Source: Nocardioides sp. NBC_00368 (GTDB taxonomy: Bacteria; Actinomycetota; Actinomycetes; Propionibacteriales; Nocardioidaceae). From it: a DNA stretch of 64,000 nucleotides. The DNA lies in NCBI RefSeq assembly GCF_036090055.1, contig NZ_CP107970.1, positions 2,792,501-2,856,500 on the forward strand, in the 5' to 3' direction. A program made the position numbers and the translations under genes. Shown piece by piece: positions 24,228-34,711 of this stretch; the first letter of the stretch is position 1, and each line of letters begins with the position of its first letter. Below the pieces are notes generated by a model. That model had not been told where the DNA came from and did not search any database. It saw only the letters and a program-made list of their open reading frames with translations.

Positions 24228-24884
24228 TCACTCGGGGCCGATGGAGTCGGCCGCCTCGATCCGGTGTGCGTGCCGCACCGACACCGAGCCGGCGTACCCG
24301 TCGACGAAGCCGACGACCACGTCGTACTCATCCCCCGCGGTGGAGCGCAGAGTGATCGTCCAGGAGTCGTCTGCCGGATGGTGCTCCTCCGCGCGGAGCG
24401 ACAGGGAGTCCGCATCCACGGCGTACGCCGTGGCAGCCGCACTTCGGGAGCGCTGGACCGCCGACTCCCGCGAGGTCGGCGTCCGCTCCGGCTGGCCGAC
24501 CACCTCCATCACGTCACGGAAGGCGCGGGCAACACCGTCGTACGAAGCCTCCGAGAGGGCCGTGGTCCGGGGCCCGGTGTCCACCAGCAGTCCGAGCTCC
24601 AGGGCGCCCGGACTCGCGCCCCAGCTGGTGTGCCATCGGTGCTGGTGCAGGGAGTAATGGCGACGTGCGTCGGCCCCCGCGTACAGGACCGGCTCCAGTG
24701 CGGCGAGGATCGCCCTCTCCTCGAGCACCTCATCGCCCTCCGGCTCCGGGACCGACAGATCGAGCAGGTAGTGCCGATCCACCCGATCGTCCGGGCTCGC
24801 CCGATAACCGACCTGGACCCGCACCGAGTCCACCCGGCCGAGCGTGAGCAGCGAACGCGAGTCATCGACGGCACGGCTGGTCAT
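24228..24884 (-). CDS. hypothetical protein
   Basis: A 218-residue soluble protein that I do not recognise. It has no signal peptide or membrane segment, is rich in Asp, Glu and Arg, and has a central stretch with HYSLHQHRWHTSWG. The C-terminal half looks like alternating beta strands (SWTITLRSTAGDEYDVVVGF). Codon use is normal for the window, which supports it being real. ATG 24884 is preceded by GGAGGG very close to the start and AGGAG further up; GTG 24923 is the alternative start. It is followed upstream by another hypothetical gene on the same strand. Confidence 0.55.
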   Translation of the reverse strand: MTSRAVDDSRSLLTLGRVDSVRVQVGYRASPDDRVDRHYLLDLSVPEPEGDEVLEERAILAALEPVLYAGADARRHYSLHQHRWHTSWGASPGALELGLLVDTGPRTTALSEASYDGVARAFRDVMEVVGQPERTPTSRESAVQRSRSAAATAYAVDADSLSLRAEEHHPADDSWTITLRSTAGDEYDVVVGFVDGYAGSVSVRHAHRIEAADSIGPE

Positions 24885-24932
24885 CCCTCCAGGGTTCTCC
24901 TGGTTCCCGCCCGGGTCAAGCACCTCAGCGCT

Positions 24933-25439
24933 CTACGCGCCGGCACGCCCGGACCGAGAGCCGAGCGCTTCGCGAAGCTGCCTCGAGGCGGACCGCGGTG
25001 TCGCGCCCGCCCGCCAGATGGCGAACAGCAGGTCCGCCCGCGGCCGGCCCGGCTCGGTCCAGCTCGGCCCGAGCTTCGCCTGGTGGAGCGCGTCGATGAG
25101 GTCATCGTCGGCCGCGGTACGCGCTTCGGCCCAGGCCCGCGCGTACGCCTCGTCGACCCGCTGCAAGGTCGTCTCGCTCTCCACGATCGCCGGCGACCCG
25201 GCGACCACGGGTCCAGACTCCCGGCGATGACGCAGGAACGCGATGAGGAAGTAGACCAGGGCACCGGCCCAGCTGAAGACCAGCACCATCACGATGTCGA
25301 GGACGTCCAGCCCACTCATGCGTCCCCGGGCACCGATACTTCGGCCGATCAGGACCAGCGCCACGATCGTCGGCACCCACCACAGTGCCGCGAAGGCGAT
25401 CAGCGTGACTGTCCACGTCGCCTCAACCTGACCACCCAT
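24933..25439 (-). CDS. hypothetical membrane protein
   Basis: A 168-residue protein with two N-terminal membrane helices (about residues 10-32 and 45-68) separated by a short Arg-rich loop, similar in layout to phospholipase D nuclease N-terminal-like (PLDc_N) membrane anchors. The rest is a charged, helical cytoplasmic tail containing LLFAIWRAGATPRSASRQLR. GGAG lies 5 bases before ATG 25439. I cannot name a function. It lies upstream of the hypothetical gene at 24228-24884 and may be transcribed with it. Confidence 0.6.
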   Translation of the reverse strand: MGGQVEATWTVTLIAFAALWWVPTIVALVLIGRSIGARGRMSGLDVLDIVMVLVFSWAGALVYFLIAFLRHRRESGPVVAGSPAIVESETTLQRVDEAYARAWAEARTAADDDLIDALHQAKLGPSWTEPGRPRADLLFAIWRAGATPRSASRQLREALGSRSGRAGA

Positions 25440-25539
25440 GACAGCTCCACTCCACCAGCCGAGACCTCGGCCGAGAGTAGCCGCGGTTCGTCAGCCGTCG
25501 ATGTCGAAAGCGGAAACACGTCGCGGCACGCCGGAGCCG

Positions 25540-25998
25540 TCACGCCTCAGGACTGGAGAGGGCATCCCTCAGCCACGCGTTCCGTCGCTCCAACAGCTTC
25601 GTCATGTAGCGAGTGAGCACGAGACCATTCGCCAACCGCCCGACCACCCCAGCGGGCGCTTCGAACTCCACGACATCCGTCATCAGGGTGCCGCCGACGG
25701 TCGGCTCGAATCGGTGCTCGTGCCACCACCGCCGGAACGGGCCGGACTGCTGATCGTCCACGAACCGGCGCGGAGCGGCGTACTCGCTGATCACCGAGGT
25801 CATCGTGATCGGCAGCCCGAAGTGGCGGGCCTTCCAGGTCACCGTGTCTCCCAGACGCATCACCCCGGAGGTGACGCCGGCGACGGCGCGCTCGCCCGAG
25901 TCGGACATCGACGACCGGCGCGCGTCCACGGACAGGCTCAGCTCGAAGCACTGTTCCGGCCTCGCCGGGATCTCCGTCGTGAGCTCGATGCACGGCAC
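25540..25998 (-). CDS. SRPBCC-family protein
   Basis: A 152-residue START-like protein. It opens with IELTTEIPARPEQCFELSLS, then LGDTVTWKARHFGLPITMTS and FRRWWHEHRFEPTVGGTLM, all typical of the SRPBCC ligand-binding fold. GTG 25998 is supported by TAGTCT at 26005-26010 on the minus strand, exactly 6 bases upstream. There is no clear operon partner: the next same-strand gene, DsbA-like, ends 101 bases upstream. Confidence 0.78.
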   Translation of the reverse strand: MPCIELTTEIPARPEQCFELSLSVDARRSSMSDSGERAVAGVTSGVMRLGDTVTWKARHFGLPITMTSVISEYAAPRRFVDDQQSGPFRRWWHEHRFEPTVGGTLMTDVVEFEAPAGVVGRLANGLVLTRYMTKLLERRNAWLRDALSSPEA

Positions 25999-26004
25999 CC
26001 GAAG

Positions 26005-26010
26005 AGACTA
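26005..26010 (-). promoter_or_regulatory. -10 box of leaderless SRPBCC gene
   Basis: Minus-strand TAGTCT lies 6 bases before GTG 25998. Confidence 0.45.
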
Positions 26011-26099
26011 GGCCCGGCGCAGAGAGATCCAGGACAGACAGTGACACCCCGCACTCAGGCGTAAGCTGGACCAGCGGCGCAACGAGCCTCGCCAACTGC

Positions 26100-26759
26100 T
26101 CAGGACAGGGGCTGACGGTCGGCGATCTGGTCGGCCCAGGCTCGTTCGAGAACTTCGGAGAACGTGGCGGTGGCTTGCGCGCCAGAGAGCCCGTACTTCC
26201 TGTCGATCACGAAGAAAGGCACCCCCGTGATGCCCAGCCTGGTCGCCTCCTCCTCATCCGCGCGGACGTCGTCGGCGTAGGCGTTCGCGTCCGCCAAGAC
26301 GGCTCGGACCTCCGCATCGTCGAGCCCGGCGCGGACGGCGAGCTCCACCTGGTGCTCCGGATCGTAGATGCTTCGTTCAGCGGAAAAGTTGCCCTCGTAG
26401 AAGAGCGCGAGAAGCGTGTCGCCAGCGTCCCGTGATGCTGCCAGGTGTAGGAGCCGGTGCAGGTTGAAGGTGTTTCCGTGATCACGGAAGTCTACGAGGT
26501 AGTCGAGCCCCTCGGCTCGTGCGATTCTGGCGAGGTTCTCTTCGGCGGCGCGTGCCTGCCGAGGCGTCATGCCGTACTTCTTCGCGTGCTCCGGCCCGGT
26601 CGTCGAGCGCGTTTCGGCCAGCTGGCGGTCGAGCTCGAAGGATCGGTGGACCACCTCGACCTCATCGCGGTGCGGGAAGGTGGCCAGGGCTTTCTTGAAA
26701 CGTGTCTTGCCGATGAAGCACCAGGGGCAGGACACGTCGGACCAGATCTCAACGCGCAT
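26100..26759 (-). CDS. DsbA/FrnE-family thioredoxin-fold oxidoreductase
   Basis: A 219-residue DsbA-like protein with the active site CPWC at residues about 11-14 (WSDVSCPWCFIGK), a helical insertion, and the cis-proline loop ITGVPFFVIDRKYGLSGAQ. This is the cytoplasmic FrnE/2-hydroxychromene-2-carboxylate isomerase-like group, since no signal peptide is present. It is divergent from a SnoaL-TetR-oxidoreductase group, and the gap holds four copies of one palindrome, so it is probably part of the same regulon. Confidence 0.92.
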   Translation of the reverse strand: MRVEIWSDVSCPWCFIGKTRFKKALATFPHRDEVEVVHRSFELDRQLAETRSTTGPEHAKKYGMTPRQARAAEENLARIARAEGLDYLVDFRDHGNTFNLHRLLHLAASRDAGDTLLALFYEGNFSAERSIYDPEHQVELAVRAGLDDAEVRAVLADANAYADDVRADEEEATRLGITGVPFFVIDRKYGLSGAQATATFSEVLERAWADQIADRQPLS

Positions 26760-26825
26760 TGCGCTTACTCCTTGGATTTCCGCGGGACGCCCACCTCTGT
26801 CGAATCAGACGAGAGCACGCCCTAG

Positions 26826-26981
26826 CGGACGGATATCGTCCACTTCTCCGGAAGAGTAAACGGACGGTCATCGTCCGCCTAATCTCAGAGTCGGGACTGT
26901 TACCCAGATCACATCCGGGTCAGGAATTCGGACGATGACCGTCCGGTTAGTCTAGGTGCACAAGCGGACGAGAGTCGTCCG
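26826..26981. promoter_or_regulatory. array of four 17-bp palindromes, TetR operator candidates
   Basis: CGGACG-N5-CGTCCG occurs perfectly at 26861-26877, 26929-26945 and 26965-26981, and with one changed base at 26826-26842. Start-to-start distances are 35, 68 and 36, close to 1:2:1. The array fills the gap between DsbA-like (-) and SnoaL-like (+) genes. The TetR gene encoded second in the plus-strand group is the expected binder. Confidence 0.8.
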
Positions 26982-27030
26982 GATGATCGGTGCCCATCGG
27001 CGGCGCCAAGACACACCTAGGAGACAAGAC

Positions 27031-27492
27031 ATGAGTGACCTGGCTGAGCTCACCCGGCGCCTGGACGCGTTGGAGGCGATCGAGGAGATCAAGAAGCTGA
27101 AGGCTCGGTACTTCCGCTTCGTGGACGAGAAGAAGCACGACGAGCTCGCAGCGCTGTTCACGCCGGACGCCACACTGGTGACGGACGGGATCACGTGGGG
27201 ATCCCCCCGCGAGTTCGCCGACACGATCCGCGACCTGACGGGTGCTGCACCCTCGGTCCACCACGGCCACATGCCGGAGATCGAGATCCTCGGCGAGGAC
27301 TCGGCGTCCGGAATCTGGGCGATGGAAGACCTGCTGACTTTCCCTGCCGGCCCTGAGGCCCCGGAAGGTCACAACGGGTACGGCCAGTACCGTGAGACGT
27401 ATCGAAAGATCGATGGGCAGTGGCTGATCGACTCGGTGCTGCTGACGCGGCTTCGGATGGACGCTTTGGAGAACTGGGACCCGGATGCCTGA
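27031..27492 (+). CDS. SnoaL-like NTF2-fold protein
   Basis: A 153-residue protein of the nuclear transport factor 2-like group (SnoaL_4 type): LDALEAIEEIKKLKARYFRF, then DELAALFTPDATLVTDG, VHHGHMPEI and YRETYRKIDGQWLIDSVLLT. This subgroup includes scytalone dehydratase-like and ring-hydroxylating dioxygenase beta-like enzymes and often stands next to SDR or TetR genes in steroid or aromatic metabolism. AGGAG is 7 bases before ATG 27031. Its end overlaps the TetR gene by 8 bases. Confidence 0.87.
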   Translation: MSDLAELTRRLDALEAIEEIKKLKARYFRFVDEKKHDELAALFTPDATLVTDGITWGSPREFADTIRDLTGAAPSVHHGHMPEIEILGEDSASGIWAMEDLLTFPAGPEAPEGHNGYGQYRETYRKIDGQWLIDSVLLTRLRMDALENWDPDA

Positions 27493-28117
27493 CCTGGATA
27501 CGACCGCAGATGTCCGCGCTGATGCGCGGCGTAACCGACGCCAGCTGATCGTCGCGGCCCGGGAGGCCATCGCCTCCCGCGGCCTCGACGTCTCAGCACT
27601 GGACATCGCCACGGCAGCGGGGGTTGGGGTGGGCACTCTCTACCGCCGCTTCGGCACCAAGGACTCGCTTCTCGACGCGGTCGTCGTCGGCCTCTATGAC
27701 GAGATGCTCGACAGCGCCCAGGAGTGCCTCCGCATCGAGGATCCATGGGAGGGGCTGACCCGGTTCGTCATGGAACTGGCCGGCGCACACCGCGACAGCC
27801 GCGGCGTGGCCGAGGTGACCGCGGCGTGCGACCTGCCGCCAATCCCCGAGATCTCGGAGCGGACCAAGGCCCTGCAAGACGCCGTCATCCAGCTCACCGA
27901 CCGCGCCCACACGGCTGGCGCGTTGCGCGCGGACGTGACCTGGCAGGACGTCATGATCGGCTCGCGCGCCGGCCTGGACACCGACCACTGCCTCGGCGTC
28001 GACGCAGGCCCCGACGGATGGCGCCGCGTCATCACGCTCCTGATCGACGGGATGCGTTCCCCCGGGTACACGCCGCTGAGCGGCGCATCACCCCATCTGC
28101 ACGACAACAACTCCTAG
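27485..28117 (+). CDS. TetR-family regulator
   Basis: A 210-residue TetR protein: helix-turn-helix with LDIATAAGVGVGTLYRRFGT at about residues 40-60, then a ligand domain of the type seen in TetR proteins with a C-terminal SbtR-like fold. It overlaps the SnoaL-like gene by 8 bases and so is co-translated with it. The four CGGACG-N5-CGTCCG sites upstream of this operon are probably its operators. Confidence 0.92.
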   Translation: MPDLDTTADVRADARRNRRQLIVAAREAIASRGLDVSALDIATAAGVGVGTLYRRFGTKDSLLDAVVVGLYDEMLDSAQECLRIEDPWEGLTRFVMELAGAHRDSRGVAEVTAACDLPPIPEISERTKALQDAVIQLTDRAHTAGALRADVTWQDVMIGSRAGLDTDHCLGVDAGPDGWRRVITLLIDGMRSPGYTPLSGASPHLHDNNS

Positions 28118-28197
28118 CACCGGATCTACCACGCCACGAGCTCGCAGGGACCGTGGCTGGTTCCCGTGCGCCTAGAACTGAGTGAGGAAGATCTGGC

Positions 28198-29148
28198 ATG
28201 AGAGCCATCGGCATGAAAACGTTCGGCGGACCCGATGTCCTGCGCGAGCTCGACCACCCTGAGCCCGCCGTGGGTGACGACGAGGTACGGATCCACGTGG
28301 CGGCCGCGACGGTCAACAACGGGGACCTCATGATGCGGCGCGGCGAGGTGCACCAGCTGCGCCACGACGCCCCGTGGGTGCCGGGGATGGAGGCCGCCGG
28401 GGTCGTCGATGCCGTCGGAGCACGGGCCGCAGACCGGTTCCGCGTCGGCGAGGCCGTCACGGCACACGTGTGGCCCATCGACCCTCGGGGCGGCGCCTAC
28501 GGGGAACTCACAGTCGCCGACATGAACCGCGTAGTGCATGTACCCCGTGGCACCTCGATCGCTCAGGCGGCGACCTTGCCGATGAACGGGCTGACCGCTT
28601 ATCAGACCCTGGAGGCGATGGGATTGGAACGGCCCGGCACCGTCGCCGTGATCGGCGCTGCCGGTGCGGTAGGCGGCTACATCGTGCAGCTCGCCGTCGC
28701 CGCCGGACACCGAGTGGTCGCGGATGCCGCGGAGGCTGACCGCCCACTGGTCGAGAGCCTCGGCGCGCACGTAGTTGTCCCACGCGGGCATGGAGTGGTT
28801 GACGCTATCCGTGCAGCGGTCGGCGAGGTGGACGCCATCGCCCTGGCGGCTATGCCAACGCTCGATGCGGCGGAGGTCGTTCGGCCCGCTGGTGCGGTGG
28901 CGTCCGTCTTCGGGTTCGGCGACTCGGTACAGGTCATGGCTGCGCGCAGCCGCCATGTCCGGCTCGCTCCCGTGTGGGTCGACGCCATTGCCGAGCCCGC
29001 ACCGATGCTGCGGCACCTCGGCGAGCTCGCCGAGCGCGGCGAGCTCACGCTGCGGGTCGCGGACGAGCTTCCGGCCGAGGATGCGCCGGAGGCTCACCGT
29101 CGCCTGGAGTCGGGCGGTGTCCGCGGAAGGATTGTCCTCAGGTTCTGA
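28198..29148 (+). CDS. NADP-dependent oxidoreductase, quinone oxidoreductase-like (MDR)
   Basis: A 316-residue medium-chain dehydrogenase/reductase. It has the GroES-like N-terminal domain (EVRIHVAAATVNNGDLMMRR, then PGMEAAGVV) and a Rossmann domain with VIGAAGAVGGYIVQLA. No Cys/His set for catalytic zinc is seen, so it belongs with the zinc-free quinone oxidoreductase/enoyl reductase types. It lies 80 bases after the TetR gene on the same strand and may be read from the same operator-controlled promoter. Confidence 0.9.
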   Translation: MRAIGMKTFGGPDVLRELDHPEPAVGDDEVRIHVAAATVNNGDLMMRRGEVHQLRHDAPWVPGMEAAGVVDAVGARAADRFRVGEAVTAHVWPIDPRGGAYGELTVADMNRVVHVPRGTSIAQAATLPMNGLTAYQTLEAMGLERPGTVAVIGAAGAVGGYIVQLAVAAGHRVVADAAEADRPLVESLGAHVVVPRGHGVVDAIRAAVGEVDAIALAAMPTLDAAEVVRPAGAVASVFGFGDSVQVMAARSRHVRLAPVWVDAIAEPAPMLRHLGELAERGELTLRVADELPAEDAPEAHRRLESGGVRGRIVLRF

Positions 29149-29241
29149 GACGAGGCCGCGATCCAGGACAGTCAGCACTCCGCCAGAGTCGCTCGGGCAG
29201 CACGTCGAGGTGGAGCCGATCAAGACTTGCGGACAGTGGTC

Positions 29242-29290
29242 TCACACCGCCACGTCTCCGTCGATCATGACGTAGTCCAACGAAGATCCG
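29242..29290 (-). pseudogene. remnant resembling the 3' end of ychF
   Basis: On the minus strand this 49-base piece encodes LDYVMIDGDVAV followed by a stop, close to the YchF ending KDYVMADGDVVEFRFNV found at 29648-29700. About 23 of 28 aligned bases match the true ychF tail. No functional gene is attached. It may be a decayed duplicate left when the DUF1330 segment was inserted. Confidence 0.4.
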
Positions 29291-29302
29291 GCTGGACCTC
29301 GG

Positions 29303-29596
29303 TCAGTCGAGGCCTTCGACGATGCGGAAGTCGCGCTCGACGCCGCCGGCGAGGGCGGCCAGGGCCTCCTGGTAGGCGGCACTCTCGTGCGTAGCGACGG
29401 CCTGCTCGAAGCTGTCGAACTCGATGAGGACGGTGCGCTCGGCGATCCCGGCTTCATGCGCCACGACCCGGCTGCCACGGGTGAGGACCCGGCCGCCGCC
29501 GGCCTCGACGGCCGCCGGGGCGAGCTTGCCGTAGGCAGCCAGCTTCTCGGGGTCCGAGATGTTGCGGTAGACGCTGACCCAGTAGCCCTTGGGCAT
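29303..29596 (-). CDS. DUF1330 family protein
   Basis: A 97-residue ferredoxin-like-fold protein of the DUF1330 family: GYWVSVYRNISDPEKLAAYG at the N-terminus, GGRVLTRGSRV, and the helix DSFEQAVATHESAAYQEAL. Function is unknown; related dimeric alpha-beta barrel proteins act as small enzymes. GGAGG lies 4 bases before ATG 29596. It is downstream of ychF on the same strand, 51 bases away. Confidence 0.85.
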   Translation of the reverse strand: MPKGYWVSVYRNISDPEKLAAYGKLAPAAVEAGGGRVLTRGSRVVAHEAGIAERTVLIEFDSFEQAVATHESAAYQEALAALAGGVERDFRIVEGLD

Positions 29597-29647
29597 GGAA
29601 CCTCCAGTGTTGGCGTGAGTGCTCGGACGGCCGATCACGGCGGTCGC

Positions 29648-30721
<1,074 letters not shown>

Positions 30722-30802
30722 GATCGACAATCCTAGAGTCGTACGCCGCCTTCCCCCGAAACCACGGACGGCACCCGGGCACAGCGGGCACACTGTGGTT
30801 GC

Positions 30803-32131
<1,329 letters not shown>

Positions 32132-32159
32132 AGCGACACGACGCAATAGGCTCGCGCCC

Positions 32160-32675
32160 GTGAATGCCGACGCACCACAGCGACTGCGCGAACCCGCCCA
32201 TCAGGTCTCCGAGCGAGCACCGGCCTACTGGCGTACGGCAGAGGCGATCGGTGCCGTGATCTGGCTGGCCCTCGCCGTCGGTGCGGTGGTGGCGGCGGTC
32301 CTGGTGCCGGACGGCTTCTGGACCTGGATCCTCTGGCTCGCCGCGGTGGTCTTCGTGCTCGCACCCGTGCCGGGGCTGACCTTCGTGCCGTCGATCCGGT
32401 TCCGGATCCACCGGTGGGAGGTGACCGACATCGCCGTCCACGTACGCCACGGGTGGCTCACCGTCGTCGACGAGATCGTGCCGCTCTCCCGGGTGCAGAC
32501 GGTCGACTCGACCCAGGGGCCGCTGATGCGGCAGTTCGGGCTGCGTACGGTCAAGGTCTCCACCGCCTCCTCGGCCGGCAACGTCTCGATCGCCTGCCTC
32601 GACGACGCGCTCGCGCTCGAGGTGGTCGCGAAGCTGGTGGCGATCACCGCCGCGACCCCCGAGGACGCGACGTGA
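32160..32675 (+). CDS. PH domain-containing membrane protein (YdbS-like)
   Basis: A 171-residue protein with two membrane helices (about 30-50 and 55-72) followed by a bacterial PH domain (bPH_2) with WEVTDIAVHVRHGWLTVVDE and VQTVDSTQGPLMRQFGLRTV. It resembles YdbS of Bacillus, which works with YdbT in resistance or envelope functions that are poorly known. TAGGCT at 32147-32152 is 7 bases before GTG 32160. The stop overlaps the next gene by 4 bases. Confidence 0.9.
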   Translation: MNADAPQRLREPAHQVSERAPAYWRTAEAIGAVIWLALAVGAVVAAVLVPDGFWTWILWLAAVVFVLAPVPGLTFVPSIRFRIHRWEVTDIAVHVRHGWLTVVDEIVPLSRVQTVDSTQGPLMRQFGLRTVKVSTASSAGNVSIACLDDALALEVVAKLVAITAATPEDAT

Positions 32676-34261
32676 GCATGCCCGAGGTCCCGGACCCGCC
32701 TACCGTCCCGGACGCGGAGTGGCAGCGACTGGCCGGCTGGACCGCGATCGTCAGCCCGCTCTCGACGCTGCGCCAGGCGATCATCCCGGCCGCGGTCGGT
32801 GCCTTCGGCGCCGGTCAGGCGAACGTCTTCATCGGTCTCCTCGTCGCGGTCGGCATCGCAGTCGTCGCGGCGCTGGCGGGCCTGGTCCCGTGGCTGACCA
32901 CGACCTACCGGGTGACGCCGACCCATCTGGAGGTACGCAAGGGGCTGCTCAACCGCACCACCCTGACCGCCCGGCTCGACCGGGTGCGCAGCGTCGACCT
33001 CAGCTCGACCCTCATCCACCGGGCCCTCGGGGTCACCAAGGTCAACGTCGGCACCGGGGTCGACGAGGGCCAGATCACGCTCGACTCGCTGACCAAGGAC
33101 GCGGCGGCCCGCCTCCGGCGTGAGCTGCTCCACGCGGCGCCCTCGTCACCGACGGACGCCGCACCCGCGGATGCTTCCGGCAGCGACGCCTCGAGGGAGG
33201 TCGCGACCAGCCCGGGGCCACTTCGTCCAGACCCCGGCGGTGAGGTCATCGCCAAGCTCGACTGGTCCTGGATCAAGTACGCCCCGCTCAACCTCAAGAA
33301 CCTCGCGATCGCGCTCGGTGGTCTGGCCGCGTTCTTCGGCGCGTTCTCCGACGTCATCCCGTGGGAGCGGACGATCGGGATCCGGGTCGACGACGGCCAG
33401 ATCAACGGCCGGCCGATCGACTCCTTCCTGCAGATGCTGATCATCGCCATCCCGATCGCCCTGGTCGCCGCGGTCGTGGTGTGGGCGGTCGGCTCGTGCG
33501 TGGGCTACGCGGTGCGCTGGTGGGACCTCCAGGTCGTGCGTGAGCAGGGTCGCGAGGGCACCACGCTGCGGCGCAGCTTCGGCCTGACCAGCACCCGAGC
33601 GACGACGGTGGAGGAGGCGAAGGTGCGCGGCGCCACCTCCACCGTCGGCCCGCTGATCGGCCTGGCGGGGGGCGCCGACCTCAACCTGCTGACGACCGGG
33701 CTCGACGACAACTCCCCCGCGGTCCTGCCGACGGCCCCGGAAGCGGTCGTGTCGACCGTCGGCACGGACATCCTCGGCGAGGACGCGTTCTCGGCGGAGC
33801 TCACCGGTCACGGTCCCAGGCCGCGCCGCCGCTACTGGTTCCGGGCGGCCGTCGCCACCGTGATCTGGACGCTGGTCGCCCTCGTCCCGACCGTGCTGAT
33901 CGGCGTCTTCGGGGACACCTGGATCTGGTGGATCCCGGTCGTCGTCATGGTGATCGCCCTCGTCCTCTGCGTGTTCGGCGCCGAACTGCGTCACCGCCAC
34001 CTCGGCCACGCCCTCACCGACCGCTACCTGGTAGTCCGCTCCGGCTCCTACACCGCCGTACGCACCGCCCTGCAGACCGACGGCATCATCGGCTGGCGGG
34101 TCAGGCAGACCTTCTTCGACCGCCGCATCGGTCTCGCCCAGGTCACCGCGATGACCGCGGCCGGCCAGGAGCACGTCTCGGTCCCGGACGTGCCGCTCGA
34201 GACGGCCGTCGCCCTCGCGGCGGCGGCCACGCCGCGTACGGTCTCGGGGTTCGTCGAATAA
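32672..34261 (+). CDS. PH domain-containing membrane protein (YdbT-like)
   Basis: A 529-residue protein with paired membrane helices and repeated bPH_2 domains, seen in YRVTPTHLEVRKGLLNRTTL, VREQGREGTTLRRSFGLTST and DRYLVVRSGSYTAVRTALQT. The linker around residues 150-190 is low-complexity and rich in Ala, Ser and Pro. GTG 32672 overlaps the stop of the first PH gene (GTGA), so the two are translationally coupled, as in ydbS-ydbT pairs. The biochemical role is unknown. Confidence 0.88.
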   Translation: MSMPEVPDPPTVPDAEWQRLAGWTAIVSPLSTLRQAIIPAAVGAFGAGQANVFIGLLVAVGIAVVAALAGLVPWLTTTYRVTPTHLEVRKGLLNRTTLTARLDRVRSVDLSSTLIHRALGVTKVNVGTGVDEGQITLDSLTKDAAARLRRELLHAAPSSPTDAAPADASGSDASREVATSPGPLRPDPGGEVIAKLDWSWIKYAPLNLKNLAIALGGLAAFFGAFSDVIPWERTIGIRVDDGQINGRPIDSFLQMLIIAIPIALVAAVVVWAVGSCVGYAVRWWDLQVVREQGREGTTLRRSFGLTSTRATTVEEAKVRGATSTVGPLIGLAGGADLNLLTTGLDDNSPAVLPTAPEAVVSTVGTDILGEDAFSAELTGHGPRPRRRYWFRAAVATVIWTLVALVPTVLIGVFGDTWIWWIPVVVMVIALVLCVFGAELRHRHLGHALTDRYLVVRSGSYTAVRTALQTDGIIGWRVRQTFFDRRIGLAQVTAMTAAGQEHVSVPDVPLETAVALAAAATPRTVSGFVE

Positions 34262-34300
34262 CCCGTTTCCCTCGGGCTGGCTTCGGAGGATGATCCGGCC

Positions 34301-34708
34301 ATGACGATCCAGATCCGCCACCTCACCTTCGACTGTGCCGACCCTCGCAAGCTCGCCGAGTTCTGGTCGGCGGTCGCCGGTTGGCACCTCTTCTACGACG
34401 AGGACCCCGAGGTGATCGTCGCCAGGAGCTTCCCGTCGAAGGAGCTGATGTTCCTCTTCGTCCCCGTCCCCGAGGCGAAGACGGCGAAGAACCGGGTCCA
34501 CATCGACATCAAGCCGGAGGACACCACCCGCGACGAGCTGGTCGAGCGGGCGCTCTCGCTCGGCGCCACCGTCTTCGGCGACCACCGCAAGGAGGACGGG
34601 TCCGGCTTCGTCGCGCTCCGGGACCCCGAGGGCAACGAGTTCTGCATCGAGCGCGGCGAGCACGAGATGGCTCCGAGCGGCCCGATGACGATCGGGCTCA
34701 CGATCTGA
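34301..34708 (+). CDS. VOC-family (glyoxalase/bleomycin resistance-like) protein
   Basis: A 135-residue vicinal oxygen chelate protein. The start TIQIRHLTFDCADPRKLAEF-W and the end GSGFVALRDPEGNEFCIERG match the VOC pattern; His7 and Glu near the C-terminus are candidate metal ligands. Substrate unknown. Its stop is 3 bases from the convergent YCF48-like gene. Confidence 0.87.
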   Translation: MTIQIRHLTFDCADPRKLAEFWSAVAGWHLFYDEDPEVIVARSFPSKELMFLFVPVPEAKTAKNRVHIDIKPEDTTRDELVERALSLGATVFGDHRKEDGSGFVALRDPEGNEFCIERGEHEMAPSGPMTIGLTI

Positions 34709-34711
34709 CCG

